A stretch of DNA of 64,000 nucleotides from Beta vulgaris subsp. vulgaris (taxonomy: Eukaryota; Streptophyta; Magnoliopsida; Caryophyllales; Amaranthaceae): positions 39,404,492 through 39,468,491 of the forward strand of contig NC_079203.1 of assembly GCF_026745355.1 (NCBI RefSeq), given 5' to 3'. A program made the position numbers and the translations under genes. This document shows, in pieces, positions 61,069-64,000 of this stretch (position 1 is the first letter of the stretch; each line of letters opens with the position of its first letter). The notes beneath the pieces were generated by a model that worked only from the letters and a program-made list of their open reading frames with translations, was not told the DNA's origin and searched no databases.

Positions 61069-64000
61069 TCAAGTTGGAGCATGGAGATCACAAATGCCCA
61101 ACTTGGAAAGTAGGAACTCAAATTGCTTCTTCCCAAGTGCTTTGGTGAAGACATCAGCAAGTTGAGCAGTAGTAGGGACATAAGATGGAGCAATCAGACC
61201 CTCCTGAATAGCATCCCGGAGAAAATGGCAATCGACTTCGATATGTTTAGTACGTTCATTATTTGAAGTTAATTATTACCTTTCTCCACTTGTCATATAT
61301 TATCGTATTGCAATTTGCATTTTTTTTTGTCCAAGGGAGGTTTTGGGTGGGGGTGGGGCTGCTGTGTGTGTGCAGGCTGTGCTGCTGTGTATGTGCAGGC
61401 TGTGTGCACGCAAAAAAAAAAAAATAGTGAAGGGGTGCGCTAGTTTAAACTAGCGCAACCCTTCTAAGAAGAAGGGCTGCGCTAGTTCTTCACTAGCGCA
61501 ACCCTTCTTCTTAGAAGGGCTGCCCTTCTAAACTTAGAAGGGCTGCGCTAGTGAAGAAGGCGCATCCTTTCTATCTTAGAAGGGCTGCGCTTTTTACAAA
61601 AAAGCGCAGCCCTTCCAGCTAGGAAGGGCTGCGATGGAAAGGGCTGCCCTCAAAAAGCGCAGCCCTACATGCCATTTTCAGCGCAGCCCTACTGCTTTTT
61701 TCCACTAGTGATGAAAGACCGGATTGTGAGCAATATGAAGAGCCGATTGACTGTCACAAAAAAGAGGAATAACCTTAGGATGATGCACACCGAGACTCAA
61801 CAAAAGACCCTTAAGCCATTTGAGCTCACAAGTAACAGATGCTATAGAACGGTATTCCGCCTCTGCAGACGAACGGGAAACAGTATGTTGTTTCTTGGTC
61901 TTCCAGGAGATAGGGGAAGAGCCAAGAAAAACTAACCAGCCAGTAAGAGAACGGCAAGTAAGGGGGCAAGCAGCCCAGTCAGAGTCACACCAGCCCTGAA
62001 GAGACAAATCGCAATCAGAGGCAAGAAGAATCCCTTGGCCCGGACAACCTTTAAGATAGCGCACAATACGATGCGCTCCATCCAAATGAGTCTGCGTAGG
62101 AGCATGCATAAATTGCGACAAAACATGAACGGCATAAGTAAGATCCGGACGAGTGACATCCAAATATATCTACCGGCCAATGAGACGCCGATAGGGCTCC
62201 GGATCTGCGAGGAGAGGACCGTCATCACGGCCGAAATGATGATTCTGCTCAATGGGGGTGGCGGCGGGCTTCGAGCCAAGCAAGCCGGCCTCGGCAACAA
62301 TGTCGAGGGCATATTTCCGTTGACATAAGAAAATGCCGGAAGAGCTACGGGTAACTTCAAGACCCAGAAAGTACTTGAGAACGCCAAGATCCTTCATATG
62401 AAAGCAAGTACCCAAATAGAGTTTAAAAGCTTGGAGAGCAGCGGAATCATTACTAGAGAGAATAAGGTCATCAACATATACCAGAACATTAATCTGCACG
62501 CCCAATGTAGTGTATGTGAACAGAGAATAATCAAAGTAGGACTGACAGAAACCATAGGTTTTGAGTGCAGAAACCAATTTTGCAAACCAGCAACGAGGAG
62601 CTTGCTTCAAGCCATAGAGAGATTTCCGTAAACGACAGACCATGTTCGAAGAGGGAGACTGAAAACCGGGGGGAAGTTTCATATAAACTTCCTCACTGAG
62701 CTCACCATGAAGAAAAGCATTGTGTACATCCATCTGATGCAACTCCCATTTCTTCGAAGCAACAATAGCTAGGAAAGCACGAACAATAACCATCTTGGCG
62801 ACAGGAGCAAAGGTCTCAGTGTAATCAAGACCTTCAGTTTGATGATTACCGAATACCACCAAACGTGCTTTAAACCGCTCAATACTCCCATCAGAATTGT
62901 ATTTTATTTTGTACACCCATTTGCTCCCAAGAGCCTTTTTACCTGCAGGAAGAGGTTCCATAATCCATGTGCCATTTTTTTCAAGAGCAAAAATTTCATT
63001 AGTCATAGCCTGTTGCCATTCAGGATGTCTCATAGCTTCCTTGAATGAGTGGGGTTCGGTACCTGCAGTGATAGCCGCCAAGAAGTTGCGATGTTTCATA
63101 GAAAATTTGTCACAACTAACATAATGTGCTATAGGAAATGGCGTACCTGAGGAGGCTGACAGAGAAGGCGAGGAGAGAGATGGACTTAAGGAACTGGCGG
63201 AAGCACAAGGAGCAAGAGTGGTGCAAGTGATAAAATCTTTCAACCGAGTGGAGGGCACCTTAGCCCTCATACCGCGGCCCAAACCCAAGGGAGCATCACC
63301 CGAAGAAGTTGGCGGCCCAGCCGAGGGCGAGGCAGCAGGTGGCCCAGCTGTGGGCGAGGCAGACGACCCAGCTGAGGTCGTAGGCGGAGCAGGCGGCTCG
63401 GCCGCAGGGGTGTCGGGGACCGAGACAGCATCAGCGGGAGCCAAATAGGCAATCCCAATCAATAAGGCAGGGAGCCGAGTCATCAAGAGAACGAGAACCT
63501 ACAGCAGACTCAGGAGTAGGAGCCGAGTATGGAAAAACATCCTCAATAAATTTCACATCTCTAGACACAAAATACTGACGAACCTTAAGATCATATAATA
63601 ACCAACCCTTTTTCGCAAATGGATACCCCACAAAAACACACTTCCTACTACGACTGGCAAACTTATCTCCCTTAGAACGCTGATTATCAGCAAAGCATAA
63701 GCAACCAAAAACCTTCAAAGCATCAAAATGAGGGGAGACACCAAAAAGAAGCTCATAAGGGGTTTTCTTATTAAGTAACATGGAGGGGGTACGGTTAATA
63801 AGGTGGGCAGCAGCTAAGGCACATTCACCCCAAAAATCAATAGGAAGGTGGGCTTGGAAGCGTAAAGCGCGAGCAACATTGAGAATATGTTGATGCTTGC
63901 GATCTACCCTGCCATTCTGTTGAGGGGTGCCAACACAAGATTTCTGAAAAATAATCCCAACAGCCTCAAATAGGGCTCAAGACACAAAAACTCTGTTCCA
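61069..64000 (-). pseudogene. Copia pol: integrase, RT, RNase H (nearly intact)
   Basis: Reading from 64000 downward, the integrase core end shows CVGTPQQNGR and ALRFQAHLPIDFWGECALAA, then TPYELLFG, VFGCLCFADNQRSKGDKF and CVFVGYP (63431-63781). A frameshift within 63431-63486 leads to a Pro/Ser/Ala-rich linker and the RT (62170-63300): KWVYKIKYNSDGSIERFKAR, WELHQMDVHNAFLHGEL, SLYGLKQAPRCWF, YVDDLI. A TAG at 62170-62172 replaces one codon in the LIGR-IYLDVTRPDLTY motif. RNase H runs 61713-62163 (SSAEAEYRSIA, FCDSQSALHIA) and, beyond the insertion, 61069-61257 (NERTKHIEVDCHFLRDAIQE, TAQLADVFTKAL). Family role: reverse transcription and integration. Confidence 0.9.
61259..61709. mobile_element. 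One-ended CACTA derivative with hairpin array, inside Copia RNase H
   Basis: The right end is CACTAGTG preceded by a subterminal array of inverted copies of agaagggctgcgcta / tagcgcaacccttct and aaaaagcgcagccct (61435-61690), which pair into several hairpins. The Copia frame breaks exactly at its border (NPVFH | ERTKHIE). A matching CACTA terminus on the left (near 61258) is missing, with attatttgaag there instead, so the left end was deleted or replaced. No transposase. Confidence 0.7.

Larger units (their letters stand above)
60927..64000 (-). mobile_element. Copia retrotransposon, 3' part, fairly young, interrupted by a CACTA derivative
   Basis: Minus-strand order from the window edge is integrase C-terminal part, linker, RT, RNase H, stop, polypurine tract and LTR. 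A CACTA-type insertion (about 61259-61709) splits the last part of RNase H. Decay is light: one stop and one clear frameshift in about 2.4 kb, plus one stop near the window edge. The 5' half lies outside the window. Confidence 0.9.

Noticed and set aside
1..64000. CRISPR arrays, rRNA or canonical tRNA genes
   Set aside because: None seen; repeats present are transposons, tandem arrays or microsatellites of a plant genome.

Overview
This is a repeat-rich piece of a plant nuclear genome, most likely a eudicot. It is AT-rich and has spliced genes with GT-AG introns, a chloroplast-targeted fibrillin, a plant-type GT14 glycosyltransferase, and plant transposon families (RNase H-bearing L1 LINEs, Copia, TRIM, CACTA, hAT and PIF MITEs). 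The species cannot be told from the sequence. No rRNA, tRNA or CRISPR array was seen.

Four spliced host genes could be rebuilt exon by exon. They are a FAM32A-like nuclear protein (21120-24258, minus, 2 exons, 125 aa); a plastid fibrillin/PAP protein (32127-35499, minus, 4 exons, 233 aa); a core-2/I-branching GT14 glycosyltransferase (42751-49815, plus, 10 coding exons, 391 aa, one GC-AG intron); and a short single-RRM protein with a presequence-like N-terminus (51515-53191, minus, 4 exons, 115 aa). A 102-aa ORF in the FAM32A intron (23534-23842) and the N-terminal part of an E2-like gene (60438-60680) are weaker candidates.

Layout. 1-2.2 kb: a SINE candidate and a palindromic MITE that carries a hAT MITE. 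2.3-8.6 kb: a full-length but dead L1 LINE with RNase H and a 15-bp target duplication. 8.7-13.7 kb: a second, 5'-truncated LINE of the same family in opposite orientation, split by a 442-bp TRIM and a 1004-bp hAT element. 14.0-15.5 kb: a non-autonomous CACTA element. 15.7-20.5 kb: a third LINE of another lineage, without RNase H. 21-25 kb: the FAM32A gene. 26-31 kb: MITEs and a decayed Copia with its 3' LTR. 32-36 kb: the fibrillin gene, with a Tourist-like MITE just upstream. 36.5-38.2 kb: a decayed Copia gag and other TE debris. 40-50 kb: the glycosyltransferase gene, with MITEs in its introns. 51.5-54 kb: the RRM gene, with a PIF MITE in intron 3 and a hAT element at its 5' end. 55-59.6 kb: another hAT element, a 686-bp tandem array and a foldback element. 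60.9-64 kb: the 3' part of a young Copia on the minus strand, interrupted by a one-ended CACTA derivative.

The genes do not form an operon or pathway; they are ordinary housekeeping or organelle genes separated by layered transposons. The strongest observations are several exact TSD/TIR-defined nested insertions, many not flagged by any ORF. I see no convincing new molecular system. The most unusual items are the hairpin-array CACTA elements, the 686-bp array, the GC-AG intron and the intron-nested ORF.
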